This document shows positions 1 to 7,854 of a stretch of 36,533 nucleotides of DNA, one piece after another. Numbering within the stretch: position 1 is the first letter of the stretch; each line of letters starts with the position of its first letter. The DNA comes from a virus: the IMG/VR virus record IMGVR_UViG_3300025913_000014, positions 1-36,533 of that record, one strand, 5' to 3'. Both the position numbers and the translations under genes were made by a program. Under the pieces are notes generated by a model, which was not told where the DNA came from, ran no database searches, and saw only the letters and a program-made list of their open reading frames with translations.

Positions 1-124
1 GCTCCGCAGCTGCTTCGCCCCGTATATAGATTTTCTTGGAAATTTCCATATCCCCGGTAGGATATCAGGCGGGCAGTGTGTCGCACAAGGCCTGATCTGG
101 ACAGGACAGACCAGATATACTATA
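1..124. repeat. Terminal direct repeat, left copy (circular overlap)
   Basis: These 124 bases are identical to 36410-36533. The repeat covers the 5' end of a small regulator gene (start codon complement at 47-49) and its upstream operator. Since it cuts through a gene and has exact ends, it most likely reflects assembly of a circular molecule (replicating, excised or permuted genome), not a physical terminal repeat. Read-through across the junction would settle this. Confidence 0.9.
95..116. promoter_or_regulatory. CTGGTC-family inverted repeat upstream of the Arc-like regulator
   Basis: Arms ATCTGG and CCAGAT are separated by ten bases, about 45 bases upstream of the regulator start codon (complement of 47-49; same gene at 36285-36458). 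The right half shares AGACCAG with the sites at 322-334 and 33524-33536. A TATAGT box (complement of 119-124) lies next to it, but I see no matching -35. It is plausibly an autoregulatory operator for the neighbouring RHH-type protein; the binding protein is inferred. Confidence 0.45.
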
Positions 125-153
125 TGGAACACCAATATTTTATCGACGATGAA

Positions 154-303
154 CTAAATCCCATGCGCTGCGCACCATGCGAGATAGCAAGGAAGGCACT
201 GCTCCGCCGAATAAAGAGCACAAGGCCTCATTTTTAAACGGCACTTCCAATATTTACCGCATGCGCTGCAGAAGTGTTTATGTACGCTGAACTTTCTAGC
301 CAC
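154..303 (-). CDS. Small Cys-rich putative zinc-finger protein
   Basis: A 49-residue protein starting at GTG (complement of 301-303), chosen because AGGAGG lies nine bases upstream; a longer ATG-started frame to 363 would run through the operator at 316-335. Six cysteines (CSACG near residue 12, then C, C and CLPC, ending in another C) suggest a zinc-binding knuckle with an aromatic core (YW, YLAW). I recognise no named family. It follows the lysis cassette at the far end of the leftward genes but appears to have its own promoter and operator, so it may be expressed separately, perhaps from the prophage. Function unknown. Confidence 0.6.
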   Translation of the reverse strand: MARKFSVHKHFCSACGKYWKCRLKMRPCALYSAEQCLPCYLAWCAAHGI

Positions 304-315
304 TGCAGTTATCCT

Positions 316-335
316 CCTGGTCTGGTCAGACCAGG
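316..335. promoter_or_regulatory. CTGGTC operator-like palindrome upstream of the zinc-finger gene
   Basis: The perfect inverted repeat CTGGTC-A-GACCAG lies at 322-334, preceded by an additional CCTGGT half-site. It abuts the AGGAGG ribosome site of the gene at 154-303 and overlaps the candidate -10 box. Fifteen bases (CTGGTCAGACCAGGG) recur exactly at 33524-33538, about 3.3 kb away across the circular junction. Position and symmetry fit a repressor operator. Confidence 0.55.
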
Positions 336-363
336 GCATAACAGGAGTAGCCGAAGTTTTCAA
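335..363 (-). promoter_or_regulatory. Candidate sigma70 promoter for the zinc-finger gene
   Basis: Read on the minus strand, TTGAAA (complement of 358-363) is followed after 17 bases by TATGCC (complement of 335-340). The -35 is good and spacing ideal, but the -10 is weak. The CTGGTC palindrome sits at the expected start site. Confidence 0.35.
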
Positions 364-381
364 GTGGAAATATTGGACTAG

Positions 382-864
382 CTAGACATCGAACGGGATC
401 GGCTGCCACTGGTGGCGGAGGTTCATCAGGTCCACATGCAGGTAGGGACTCAAAACGTTTCCGCTGTTGCCGCTCTCCGCAATCGCATCCCCCCGCTGGA
501 TGCGCTGTCCGGGGGTCACATGGGAGGCCTTAAGATGGGAGTACTTTATCACCCAGGAATCGAACCCGATTAACATCACGAGCTGCAGTATGTAAAGGCC
601 GGCACCTTCCTTTACATTGAGGGGGCTCTCGAAGCGCGACCTGACAACCACCCCGTCAGCCATCGCCCGGACGACGGTCCCGGGTGGGCATTCAAAATCA
701 GTGCCGCGATGTTGCCCGAAACCGTCGGCGGCCTTGATCGGTAGCCAGAACCCATTATCGGGGTCGACGGACCAGTCGTACTGGCGTCCCTTGTCCCCGT
801 AGTAGGCCTTGATCGGCGCTTCAACGGGAGCGAGGAAGCGCACGACGCTTTTTTTTCTTGCCAT
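382..864 (-). CDS. M23-family metallopeptidase (endolysin-like)
   Basis: A 160-residue protein with an M23/LytM fold, which hydrolyses peptide cross-links in peptidoglycan. Visible are the zinc motif HRGTD (His52, Asp56), a conserved DGVV strand, a YSHLKA segment (His110) and a final LHVDL (His143). In typical M23 enzymes the last motif is HxH; here the first position is Tyr141, so one catalytic histidine is absent. There is no signal peptide. It is the last gene of the lysis cassette, after holin and M15 peptidase, which suggests a lysis role; release of the virion or entry are alternatives. Its start overlaps the upstream zinc-ribbon gene by 44 bases at a run of eight A. Confidence 0.85.
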   Translation of the reverse strand: MARKKSVVRFLAPVEAPIKAYYGDKGRQYDWSVDPDNGFWLPIKAADGFGQHRGTDFECPPGTVVRAMADGVVVRSRFESPLNVKEGAGLYILQLVMLIGFDSWVIKYSHLKASHVTPGQRIQRGDAIAESGNSGNVLSPYLHVDLMNLRHQWQPIPFDV

Positions 865-1009
865 CGACCAGGCTGCGATCGGTCCACCCGCATTTTGGAC
901 ATTTCATCTGATACGACGGGCCCGGCCAGACCACGCCGTCGACCTTGACCTTTTTGTCATGAAGCAGGCACCGTTCGCACAGAACCTCGGTCTTCCATTT
1001 CTTACGCAC
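821..1009 (-). CDS. Small zinc-ribbon protein in the lysis cassette
   Basis: A 62-residue basic protein with two cysteine pairs, CERC (residues 11-14) and CPKC (37-40), the spacing of a zinc ribbon, followed by a Lys/Arg-rich tail. The frame starts at GTG (complement of 1007-1009), with GAGGG only a few bases upstream, so the start is uncertain. It lies between holin and M23 peptidase, and its 3' end overlaps the peptidase start in another frame. No enzymatic motif is visible; DNA, RNA or protein binding are all possible. Confidence 0.65.
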   Translation of the reverse strand: MRKKWKTEVLCERCLLHDKKVKVDGVVWPGPSYQMKCPKCGWTDRSLVDGKKKKRRALPRSR

Positions 1010-1023
1010 ATTCCCTCAAATGG

Positions 1024-1296
1024 TTAACCGATTTGAGTCGTTGCGTTGGCGCGCCCATACAGCCCCATTGCTCCGAGAAACGTCAGCGCCATGCTGTAAA
1101 AAGGGCTGGCGACAATATGTCCCCCGGTGAAGTGCTTGTCCGCGAATCCGACGATTGCGAGCAAGATCGTGATGATATCGGACCACATCGTTTTGCTCTG
1201 ATACCAAGGTTTCGTTGGCATGGTTGCATCCTCCTGTAGTTTCAACTTTGAAGCGACGGCTTTACCGGCGATCTTTGCGAAAAAGTTCTCGAACAT
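1024..1296 (-). CDS. Putative holin / small membrane protein
   Basis: A 90-residue protein. The start (complement of 1294-1296) is chosen because AAGGAG lies ten bases upstream and because it follows the stop of the M15 gene by two bases. After an amphipathic N-terminus, two hydrophobic segments are visible at about residues 38-56 and 63-82, separated by a short loop, with a YGRANATT tail seen in small phage membrane proteins. Its place between two peptidoglycan peptidases makes a holin, which permeabilises the inner membrane at lysis, the best guess. Assignment rests on topology and context. Confidence 0.65.
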   Translation of the reverse strand: MFENFFAKIAGKAVASKLKLQEDATMPTKPWYQSKTMWSDIITILLAIVGFADKHFTGGHIVASPFYSMALTFLGAMGLYGRANATTQIG

Positions 1297-1298
1297 GG

Positions 1299-1691
1299 CT
1301 AGTTCAGCTCCTTTAAAACCCACATGTACTGTTGTGGCTTGTTCTCGTCGATATCCACGTGGATGTGATGCGGCAGCAGCTTTGATGGGATGCCCGTGCT
1401 CTGTTTAACGTAAAGCCCGAAGCGCACGAATCCGGCCTTATGCAACCCCCAGAGGATCCGCTCTAAGCTGTGATCATCCTGCACTTGCAGATCAACGGCC
1501 AGCCCAGAAAGGTGCGCCGAGTCAGCCGCGGCGCCATGAAGGCAAGCGTTCTGTTCGGGAGTGCGTTTGCCAGAGGTAATGGTGAAAGGGACGCCGGCAA
1601 CATCCCGGGCACTGTCCAGCATCAGCATCAATCGATCGTCGAGGCCGACGATTAGCGGGTCACGGATTGGATCGAAAAATTTGAACGTCAT
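1299..1691 (-). CDS. M15-family peptidoglycan peptidase (endolysin)
   Basis: A 130-residue single-domain enzyme of the M15 D,D/L,D-carboxypeptidase fold, expected to cut cell-wall peptides. Motifs are SGKRT (residues 40-44), the zinc motif SAHLSGLAVDL (His60, Asp67) and HHIHVDI (His108, His109, His111). The start at the complement of 1689-1691 has GGGAG eight bases upstream; a longer frame to 1790 only adds translation of the upstream gene. The length suits compact phage M15 endolysins. It is immediately followed by the holin-like gene, so it is the leading candidate for the main endolysin. Confidence 0.85.
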   Translation of the reverse strand: MTFKFFDPIRDPLIVGLDDRLMLMLDSARDVAGVPFTITSGKRTPEQNACLHGAAADSAHLSGLAVDLQVQDDHSLERILWGLHKAGFVRFGLYVKQSTGIPSKLLPHHIHVDIDENKPQQYMWVLKELN

Positions 1692-1848
1692 ATTGTTTAC
1701 TCCCGTCCACGAGAATCTCACGCTCCAGCTCATCCTGGGATTTGACCACCAGGCACTGAACGCACTGCCAAGCTGTCCCCATAGGTTCATCCCAAAAAAT
1801 CCTCAATTCGGCGCCGTCACTCTTGCACAGCCTCTTCGGTCGCACCAT
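1660..1848 (-). CDS. Small hypothetical protein with Cys pair
   Basis: A 62-residue protein starting at the complement of 1846-1848, with GGAGG six bases upstream. It has a single N-terminal Cys and a CVQC pair (WQCVQC), followed by an acidic helix, suggesting a small metal-binding or redox-inert knuckle. It overlaps its neighbours on both sides by about 30 bases in other frames, typical of this compact lysis region. I do not recognise a family. Confidence 0.55.
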   Translation of the reverse strand: MVRPKRLCKSDGAELRIFWDEPMGTAWQCVQCLVVKSQDELEREILVDGSKQYDVQIFRSNP

Positions 1849-2389
1849 CGGTGGCCTCCGGGGGCGGCGGTGCGACGTGCCGCCTTCGTCTACTGCCACT
1901 CCGCTTTGAAGGTTTCTCCGCTGTCAAAGTCGTCTTCGGTTTCAGTCCGACGGCGACGCTTATCTTGTCGAAGTCTCTTAACACGAGCCCGCTCAGCGAA
2001 AGGATCGCGACGGCGATCGCGGTCCAAAACTTCCAGCGATTTTCTGAATCGCGCTCGGCCCTGAGTTCTCTCTTCCATAAAAGCTCAACCTTCTTCGCGA
2101 TGCCTGGATTGCCCAGCGAATCCATACCCAGCATTGCTTCGAGACGGGACATCTTGGTTTCCTGGTCGTGGATCCGCTCGATGAGCCCGCCCGTATCTTT
2201 CTCCGTGTCGCCGCGCATCGTCCGATCGACCTCGTCCAGCCTCTCGGCCTGATCGTCCAAGCGATCGTTCTGCACCGTCTCGCCAGCGGTCAGTGCCGCC
2301 AAGCGATCGTCTACGCGCTCGCGCCACTTTCGGTCTTCCTCTCTCTTAAAATGTGTTTCGTTTTCATCCACGCAGACCTCAGTGGGCAC
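1817..2389 (-). CDS. Coiled-coil membrane-anchored protein, lysis region
   Basis: About 190 residues. The N-terminal 110 residues are highly charged with heptad-like spacing (RVDDRLAAL, DDQAERLDEVD, IHDQETKMSRLEAML), predicting a long coiled coil. One hydrophobic helix follows (about residues 118-138), then a basic, Pro-rich tail. This resembles XhlA-type or tape-like accessory lysis proteins and, less closely, spanins; I cannot choose. The listed start is GTG overlapping the upstream stop; another GTG six codons on has a better GAGG site. It lies between the large virion protein and the lysis enzymes. Confidence 0.6.
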   Translation of the reverse strand: MPTEVCVDENETHFKREEDRKWRERVDDRLAALTAGETVQNDRLDDQAERLDEVDRTMRGDTEKDTGGLIERIHDQETKMSRLEAMLGMDSLGNPGIAKKVELLWKRELRAERDSENRWKFWTAIAVAILSLSGLVLRDFDKISVAVGLKPKTTLTAEKPSKRSGSRRRRHVAPPPPEATDGATEEAVQE

Positions 2390-3914
2390 CGGCCTGCTGC
2401 ATGCCCATGTTCGCCGCTTGCGAAAACGCCATGTTGTATTCGGGGTCGCGTTGCATCAGGGTGAAGTGATTGGCGACTATCGATTGCTCTCCGCGCTGCG
2501 CCGCTTGGTTAAACATCGGCATATAGGAGCGCAGTGCGGGGTTCGCCATCATCGTGTCCATGATCCACTCAGAGCCACGGCGACCCGCGATCGATAACGG
2601 CTCGTGGAGCGCCCTGTGGCCCAAGACGGCGCCAAGTCCCATGCCTTCAACGCCTAATCCATGTCCGAGCCCTGCGCCGACCATACCAGCGGCGATCTTC
2701 GATGGCAGGCCCGCCGGATTTTCCGGGGTCGGGCCTTTAAATTGCCGCAGCAGCAGCGGGGTCTCGAGATCTTCGCCCGTCAGGTCCTTTGTTTTGCCCA
2801 AAATGCGCTGCGTCTCGAACTTGCTGCCCACCAAGGCCTTATCAAGCCGGCCCGCAGAGGTATCGGAGGGCAGAATCTCGCCTTCGCGGCGCTCAAGGCC
2901 GAACTTCTTGGCAAAATCCCGTGCGGTGGAGAGCTGCTCCTCAACCAGGCCCATCTGCTTGGCATATTCCGGGTTGTTTTGCTTCAAAACGTCATCTAAC
3001 CCGCCGCGGAGCTTCATCAACCCCTGTTCTTCGAGCGTGGGCTGATAGGTCGGGTCGAAGCGGATACGATTCCAGTTGATGTCCTTGTCGATGTCCCGGA
3101 CAATGGCTTTCAGATTCTGTTCGCTGACCGTGGAGTGAAGGCTCTTAAGCGAGTCCTCCCAAGATCCCAGGGTCTTCGCCGCAGATCCCGCTTCATCGCT
3201 CCGGCCTCCGACCGCATTTCGCGCCGATTTGAGGACGTCAAAGACCGCGTCCTTGGGGATCGCGCCGTCGTTCAGGTAGGGCGAGCTCGAAAGCAATCCG
3301 TCGGCATAGTCGCTCACCCCGGATGCGGCGGTTTTGAATTTGTTGAAGACGTCCGGCAGGCCCTGAGTGAGCTCCTCGACGCTGGCGTCTTTCATCCCAG
3401 GATTTGCCAGCTTCGCAGCAACCGCCTCCGGGCTCGTTGCCATCCCGAGCAATTCCGTCGGCCCGGGCAGCATCTGCGCCACCTTGCCGACCGTGCCTCC
3501 TATCCCGCCACCGATAAGGCCAGCCTTCGCCGCCTCCTCGGGGTTTTTGAGCAAGTCGATATTCGAGATCGCGGATGCAGCTCCCAATCCGGCATTGGCG
3601 AGCACCGGCGACGCCATCATGGCCTCCCCGACCCCTGGGATAGCCAGCGGAGCCATAGCGCCGGTCACCGCCCCTGCTCCATAGGTGATCGGGTTTGCCG
3701 CCTTAGCCTGCGCAGCTTTCTGGTTCCACTCCTCAAGGTTCTGAGAATAGGAGCCAGGAGACACCGCGGCGATCGCCTGCGGGGCCAACGGGAAGTTGTT
3801 TGCAGCCCCGCGCCCGAATGACTCGAGCTGCCCGATCTGCGGCGCGGGCTCATCAGAGAATAGGGACGCGTCTGCTTTTGGAGCTGGAGCGTCGGTAAAG
3901 AGATCAGAGTTCAT
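2379..3914 (-). CDS. Large virion-associated protein (candidate ejection protein)
   Basis: A 511-residue protein starting at the complement of 3912-3914 in an ATGA overlap with the upstream gene. The N-terminus repeats a DLFTDAPAPK / SLFSDEPAPQ pattern, and a Gly/Ala-rich hydrophobic stretch (about residues 80-150, including GLIGGGIGGTVG) resembles membrane-inserting segments of podovirus internal proteins. A charged helical middle and a second Gly-rich patch (about 410-445) follow. Position after the Gln-rich proteins and before lysis matches internal virion or DNA-ejection proteins of short-tailed phages. No enzymatic motif is evident. Confidence 0.55.
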   Translation of the reverse strand: MNSDLFTDAPAPKADASLFSDEPAPQIGQLESFGRGAANNFPLAPQAIAAVSPGSYSQNLEEWNQKAAQAKAANPITYGAGAVTGAMAPLAIPGVGEAMMASPVLANAGLGAASAISNIDLLKNPEEAAKAGLIGGGIGGTVGKVAQMLPGPTELLGMATSPEAVAAKLANPGMKDASVEELTQGLPDVFNKFKTAASGVSDYADGLLSSSPYLNDGAIPKDAVFDVLKSARNAVGGRSDEAGSAAKTLGSWEDSLKSLHSTVSEQNLKAIVRDIDKDINWNRIRFDPTYQPTLEEQGLMKLRGGLDDVLKQNNPEYAKQMGLVEEQLSTARDFAKKFGLERREGEILPSDTSAGRLDKALVGSKFETQRILGKTKDLTGEDLETPLLLRQFKGPTPENPAGLPSKIAAGMVGAGLGHGLGVEGMGLGAVLGHRALHEPLSIAGRRGSEWIMDTMMANPALRSYMPMFNQAAQRGEQSIVANHFTLMQRDPEYNMAFSQAANMGMQQAGAH

Positions 3915-4942
3915 TGTTTTAAGTGGTATTTCTGCGTGATCGGCGACCATTCATAGGTCTTGCCGTCCTTCACTGTCGTCGGGCCAAGCGGTCCCCCGGC
4001 CTGCGTCGTCGCTCCCGGCTGTAAATGGCCCGTCGTGGGCGCGGTCAGCCCAGCTTGTTGCTTCAGGGCCGCATTCGTTGCCGTCGGCAACATGCTCGCA
4101 ATCGGGTGCTCGCCGAGCTGTTTCAGCGCCTCGGCACGTTTGCCTTCCTGCTGGATCCCGATCTCGGCCTTGTGATAGTTGTTCTCGACGATGAGCTGCG
4201 CCTGGTGGAATAGGTTTTCCATTTCCTTGCCGCCAAGATCGGCGGCGACCTTCGACACGGTCTCCACGTTGGCAGCACTCATTTTGGAGAGCGCCGCTGG
4301 GCTGTAGCCAAGCTTCGCGAGCAGAGGAGCGTAGGCTTGACGGCTGACCTGTGATATTTTCGAGTTCGGGTCCATCTTCTCGAGCTCCATGCCCGCGCCC
4401 GTTTCTGCGAGCTTCCCTTTTTGGGCGGTATCAAACGCATCCAGCGCGCCCTGCCTCGCGTCCTTTTCCGATTGGAGCGACTTATCCAGGAAATTTGAAT
4501 CGCGATGCCCGTATCCTCCGGCAATCGCGTCCCCTGCCATCGCCAGAGCGTTTCCGATACCTTGTCCTTTGCTTTTGGTCGCCTGGTCGAGGAGCATCGT
4601 GTAAAGCTCGTTCCGTTTTTCTGGAGTGTACGCGCCATAAAGCTGGCTCCCAGCCCCCTGGGCCTGGGAAAGCACGTCGCTCATGCTGGGCATTGGCGGA
4701 GGCGGCATTCCGGGCAACGACGGCGCAGGAGGACGGGCCATCGGAGGCGGTGCCGCCGGCGCGGGCTGTTGCATAGGCATCGCTGGCCTGGCGATTGGCA
4801 TCGGTGGCGGCGGAGGAATTTGCCCCGCGGTCCTGTAAGTCGTCGAATTGTTGCCGACATCAAAAGAGCTGGCCGGGATCGTGCCTCCAGGTATAGGGAT
4901 ATCCCCTAGGTCTGGCATCACTTCGTCGTCGCTGGTTTTCAT
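3911..4942 (-). CDS. Pro-rich virion protein (candidate ejection protein)
   Basis: A 343-residue protein starting at the complement of 4940-4942, overlapping the upstream stop as TAATG with GGGAGG eight bases before it. Residues 40-90 are extremely Pro-rich (PPPPPM, APAAPPPMARPPAP); a helical Ala/Lys/Glu-rich body follows and the C-terminus ends in a TYEWSP segment. No catalytic motif is visible. It belongs to a block of four consecutive large low-complexity proteins between tail and lysis genes, which in podoviruses usually encode internal or ejected proteins. Confidence 0.55.
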   Translation of the reverse strand: MKTSDDEVMPDLGDIPIPGGTIPASSFDVGNNSTTYRTAGQIPPPPPMPIARPAMPMQQPAPAAPPPMARPPAPSLPGMPPPPMPSMSDVLSQAQGAGSQLYGAYTPEKRNELYTMLLDQATKSKGQGIGNALAMAGDAIAGGYGHRDSNFLDKSLQSEKDARQGALDAFDTAQKGKLAETGAGMELEKMDPNSKISQVSRQAYAPLLAKLGYSPAALSKMSAANVETVSKVAADLGGKEMENLFHQAQLIVENNYHKAEIGIQQEGKRAEALKQLGEHPIASMLPTATNAALKQQAGLTAPTTGHLQPGATTQAGGPLGPTTVKDGKTYEWSPITQKYHLKQ

Positions 4943-6297
4943 TAGCAAGCCCTCCCGCCACGCCACATTCCATCGGACCTATGAGCCGTCAATGCCTGCA
5001 GGACCGTTCTCACGTCGTCGGGATGAATCTTGGGGGCGTTTCCTTGTGGTAAATGTGCGATGAACGCTGCCAACGCATGTGGATTGCCCGCTGCAGAGCG
5101 CGGGACTACGACCTCACCAGGAGAAAGCCGAGCGGGAATGACATCGTTCGCTGGATGATCTCCGGGAAGGGGCGCCTTACCGGGCACAACTCCACCGTGC
5201 GATAGCATGCCGTTCCAGGACGAGCCGGTATTCGCGTTGGTATTGGTCGCAGGGGTGCCCTGCTGCTTCATAGCGTTTGCGGCATTTTGGTTGCTGTATT
5301 GGTTCGCCAGAACCTGCCCAAGCCCACCCACAAGCTTTCCGTTCGTCGCGGCTTGGTCTGTGTAGCCCTGCTGGTAAAGATTCGATTGAGGAACGGCGAG
5401 GCCAGCCATTGCGCCCGCTTTTTGAAGCTGATCACCGAATATCTGCTGTGGCAGGGCGGCGTTATATTGCGCCTGCTGGTTCCGAATGCCGGTGTTTAGC
5501 TGATTGAATTGATTTGCCATGTCGAGGTTGGACGCCTGGGCGAGATTTCGTCCCTGCACGTTCATGTTCGACTGATTCTGAGCGTTTTGCGCGTTGTATC
5601 GATTGATCGCGTCCATTGCTTGCGCGCGCTGAGCTTGCTGCGTGTAGTCTTGGGACGTAATCTGCCCACCAAGCTGGGCCGATTCAGCGATCGCCTGCAG
5701 GGCGCGTTGCTCGGCTGCCGCCGCGGCGTTGACAGAGGAGTTCGCCATATTCGCATTCCCGGAGTAGGCGTTCGCAAGCTGCGCCGCCGTGGTCATGTTC
5801 GAGTTGAGCGCGCCACGCTCGGCGGCGTTTTGCAGAATCGCGCCGGTCTGCCCCTGCATCTGAGTGTTGGCCTGATTGGTGGCATCGTTCATCGCTGCCC
5901 GGAACTCGGCATCATTCCCGTTTTGGTTGGCGATGTCCTGCATCTGTGAAAGCGCGGCCATCTCCGCATTTCGCGGGGCCTGGTCGAGGTTGATATTCGT
6001 GAACTCCGACGGCTTTTGGAGGAATGTGGAATAGGCCTCCGGCGTGAGAACCCCCTGCTGGACCAAAGGCTCGAGAACGAGCTTCATGTCCTGTGCTGTG
6101 GGTACAGGGATGGCGGCGATGGCAGCCTGGGCCTTTTTCAGGGCCTCAAGCGCTTCTTCGCTTACGTTACTCCCAAACATCCCGCCGATCATGCCGCCTG
6201 CCGCGGATCCGACTGCTGACCCTACAGGTCCCCAATAGGAGCCGACGACACCTCCGGCAGCACTTCCATACGATGCGTTAGTCGCTGAGCTGGACAT
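4942..6297 (-). CDS. Gln/Asn/Ala-rich virion protein with GGVVPG motif
   Basis: A 451-residue protein. Residues 10-45 are Gly/Ala-rich and hydrophobic (GSAAGGMIGGMFG), like a membrane-active segment; the centre (110-330) is dense in Gln, Asn and Ala with long helical character. Near residue 370 comes the block GGVVPGKAPLPGDHPANDV followed by LSPGEVVVPRS, which I know from internal/ejection-type proteins of various podoviruses. The start is at the complement of 6295-6297, with AAGGAG upstream. It most likely forms part of the ejection apparatus. Confidence 0.65.
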   Translation of the reverse strand: MSSSATNASYGSAAGGVVGSYWGPVGSAVGSAAGGMIGGMFGSNVSEEALEALKKAQAAIAAIPVPTAQDMKLVLEPLVQQGVLTPEAYSTFLQKPSEFTNINLDQAPRNAEMAALSQMQDIANQNGNDAEFRAAMNDATNQANTQMQGQTGAILQNAAERGALNSNMTTAAQLANAYSGNANMANSSVNAAAAAEQRALQAIAESAQLGGQITSQDYTQQAQRAQAMDAINRYNAQNAQNQSNMNVQGRNLAQASNLDMANQFNQLNTGIRNQQAQYNAALPQQIFGDQLQKAGAMAGLAVPQSNLYQQGYTDQAATNGKLVGGLGQVLANQYSNQNAANAMKQQGTPATNTNANTGSSWNGMLSHGGVVPGKAPLPGDHPANDVIPARLSPGEVVVPRSAAGNPHALAAFIAHLPQGNAPKIHPDDVRTVLQALTAHRSDGMWRGGRAC

Positions 6298-6306
6298 AGA
6301 TTCTCC

Positions 6307-7845
6307 TTAGAACGTGTGTCGTCCGCCGCCAGGGCTCGGTACGGTGCCGCCCGGGCCGCCCGGAGGTGCAAGGTACGGAGGTCCACCGCCATCGCCAAGT
6401 CCTGGGCCTGTTCCAGGAGCGGGCGGCGGCGTCGCCGGCGGCGGCGCGGGATTCGGATATGCGGTGTTCGGCATTCCAAGCCACGATCCCAACGTGTGGA
6501 TATCGTTGAGGTAGCTGTCGAGCTGGAGATCGTTCATTTGCGGCAGAGCGCTCTGGTCGTTCATCAATGTGTCGTACAGCGCCTGCGTGGCGGCTTTTGA
6601 ATCAAACGACCCGTATCCTTGCGGGACCTGGAACTGCTGACCAAGCTGCGTCGGCGCTGCGACCGCGCTTTGACCCAACAGCTGATTAAGAGCTTGCGCG
6701 TCTGCCAACTCTTGAGGCGTCATTACGTTTTCGAGTCCTGGCGTGTTGAGCTGCTTCGGAGCGTTGTAAAACTGCGCGAGCATTCCTGGCGCGACCCCCG
6801 GGAATCCGTTCCCGAGCATGTTTTGGAAGATCCCGCCGCCCGTGCCGTAGGGATTCAGCGCCTGCAGCGTTCCCGACGGATCGATGTTCGATTGGACCCA
6901 GTTTGGATAGGTGTTCTGAAGCGGTTGTCCTGCCGCAAGCGCGGCGATCGTATCCGCAATCGTCTGGTTGTAATCCTTGGCTTTGCCAACAGCGCCTTGA
7001 AGTTCCTGGTTTAGCTTGTTCTGGAACGAAGGAGCCACGCCTCCCTGCCCGAGGAACTGGTTCTGAAGAGACGACTGCGTTGCAGCAGCCTCTTTAGCAG
7101 CGTTTTGGGCCGCAGTATCGAGCCCTTGCTGTGTCGAGCTGAGGTAATCGGTCAGAGAGCCGAACGGTTTGGCGGCGTCGGACACCTTGGTGAAATTGTT
7201 GGGGTCCTCCTGAAGCAAGAGAGAATCCAGCGCCGTCACTCCTTGGGTGGGGTTGGCTCCGTTTGCGCCTTCGGCCTGTTGCAAAAGTGTCATCAGACCG
7301 GGGGTTCCCTGGTTGACGAGCGAGGCCTGCTTTTGGGCGGCCAGGACCTTTCCCTGGAGATCGGAATAATCCTGGGTATGGCTGAAATCCTGGGGGCCGC
7401 CATAGCTGGCGTTGAACATTTTCTGGAAAGCGGCCACGTCATTCGGGTTCTGAACGAATTGTCCTGGAGTTTGCGCGGCCCGTGTCGCCACGTCGGAGTT
7501 CAGCGGCACTCGTGCACTTTCAATCTGCTGCCCAAAATTCTGTTGGGCCTGCTGAATGCCCTGATTGGCGGTGTTGTACTGGCTCTGGAGGTTTCCGGCG
7601 ATCGTATCCGCAACGTTGCCGGCTTGCCCAGCATTCGCGTTGAGATAGCTGGAGATGTTCTGCCACGGGGCAGAAGGAGCGGCTCCCGGCGCCGAGGCTG
7701 TATTCGTCGACCCGGTCCCAGAGGAAGACGACGCAGTAGGGCCGCTCGTCCCTTGAAGCGTGGGGATTTGCGGCACAGCTGGAACTTGGTTCTGCTGTTG
7801 CCCCTGCTGGGTTGTGTCTTGCTGATCCTGTGGTAAAAAGGCCAT
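6307..7845 (-). CDS. Gln-rich virion protein (candidate ejection protein)
   Basis: A 512-residue protein with a Gln-rich N-terminus, Ser/Thr/Ala linker (residues 35-60), a helical Gln/Ala/Asn-rich body and a strongly Pro/Gly-rich C-terminus (PPPATPPPAPG, GGPPYLAPPGGPGG). AGGAG precedes the start by seven bases. It is the first of the low-complexity block after the tail genes; composition and position suggest an internal or tail-associated virion protein. No family-defining motif is seen. Confidence 0.55.
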   Translation of the reverse strand: MAFLPQDQQDTTQQGQQQNQVPAVPQIPTLQGTSGPTASSSSGTGSTNTASAPGAAPSAPWQNISSYLNANAGQAGNVADTIAGNLQSQYNTANQGIQQAQQNFGQQIESARVPLNSDVATRAAQTPGQFVQNPNDVAAFQKMFNASYGGPQDFSHTQDYSDLQGKVLAAQKQASLVNQGTPGLMTLLQQAEGANGANPTQGVTALDSLLLQEDPNNFTKVSDAAKPFGSLTDYLSSTQQGLDTAAQNAAKEAAATQSSLQNQFLGQGGVAPSFQNKLNQELQGAVGKAKDYNQTIADTIAALAAGQPLQNTYPNWVQSNIDPSGTLQALNPYGTGGGIFQNMLGNGFPGVAPGMLAQFYNAPKQLNTPGLENVMTPQELADAQALNQLLGQSAVAAPTQLGQQFQVPQGYGSFDSKAATQALYDTLMNDQSALPQMNDLQLDSYLNDIHTLGSWLGMPNTAYPNPAPPPATPPPAPGTGPGLGDGGGPPYLAPPGGPGGTVPSPGGGRHTF

Positions 7846-7854
7846 TTGCTCCTC

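Noticed and set aside
1-124. Physical long terminal repeat of a linear virion genome
   Set aside because: The repeat is short, exact and cuts a gene; an assembly overlap of a circular sequence explains it better, though read depth is needed to exclude it.
3135-3821. 228-codon open frame on the plus strand
   Set aside because: Antisense to a well-supported virion gene; Arg-rich and without any recognisable segment.
7105-7836. 243-codon open frame on the plus strand
   Set aside because: Antisense to the Gln-rich virion protein; the long frame comes from the low-complexity codons of the real gene.
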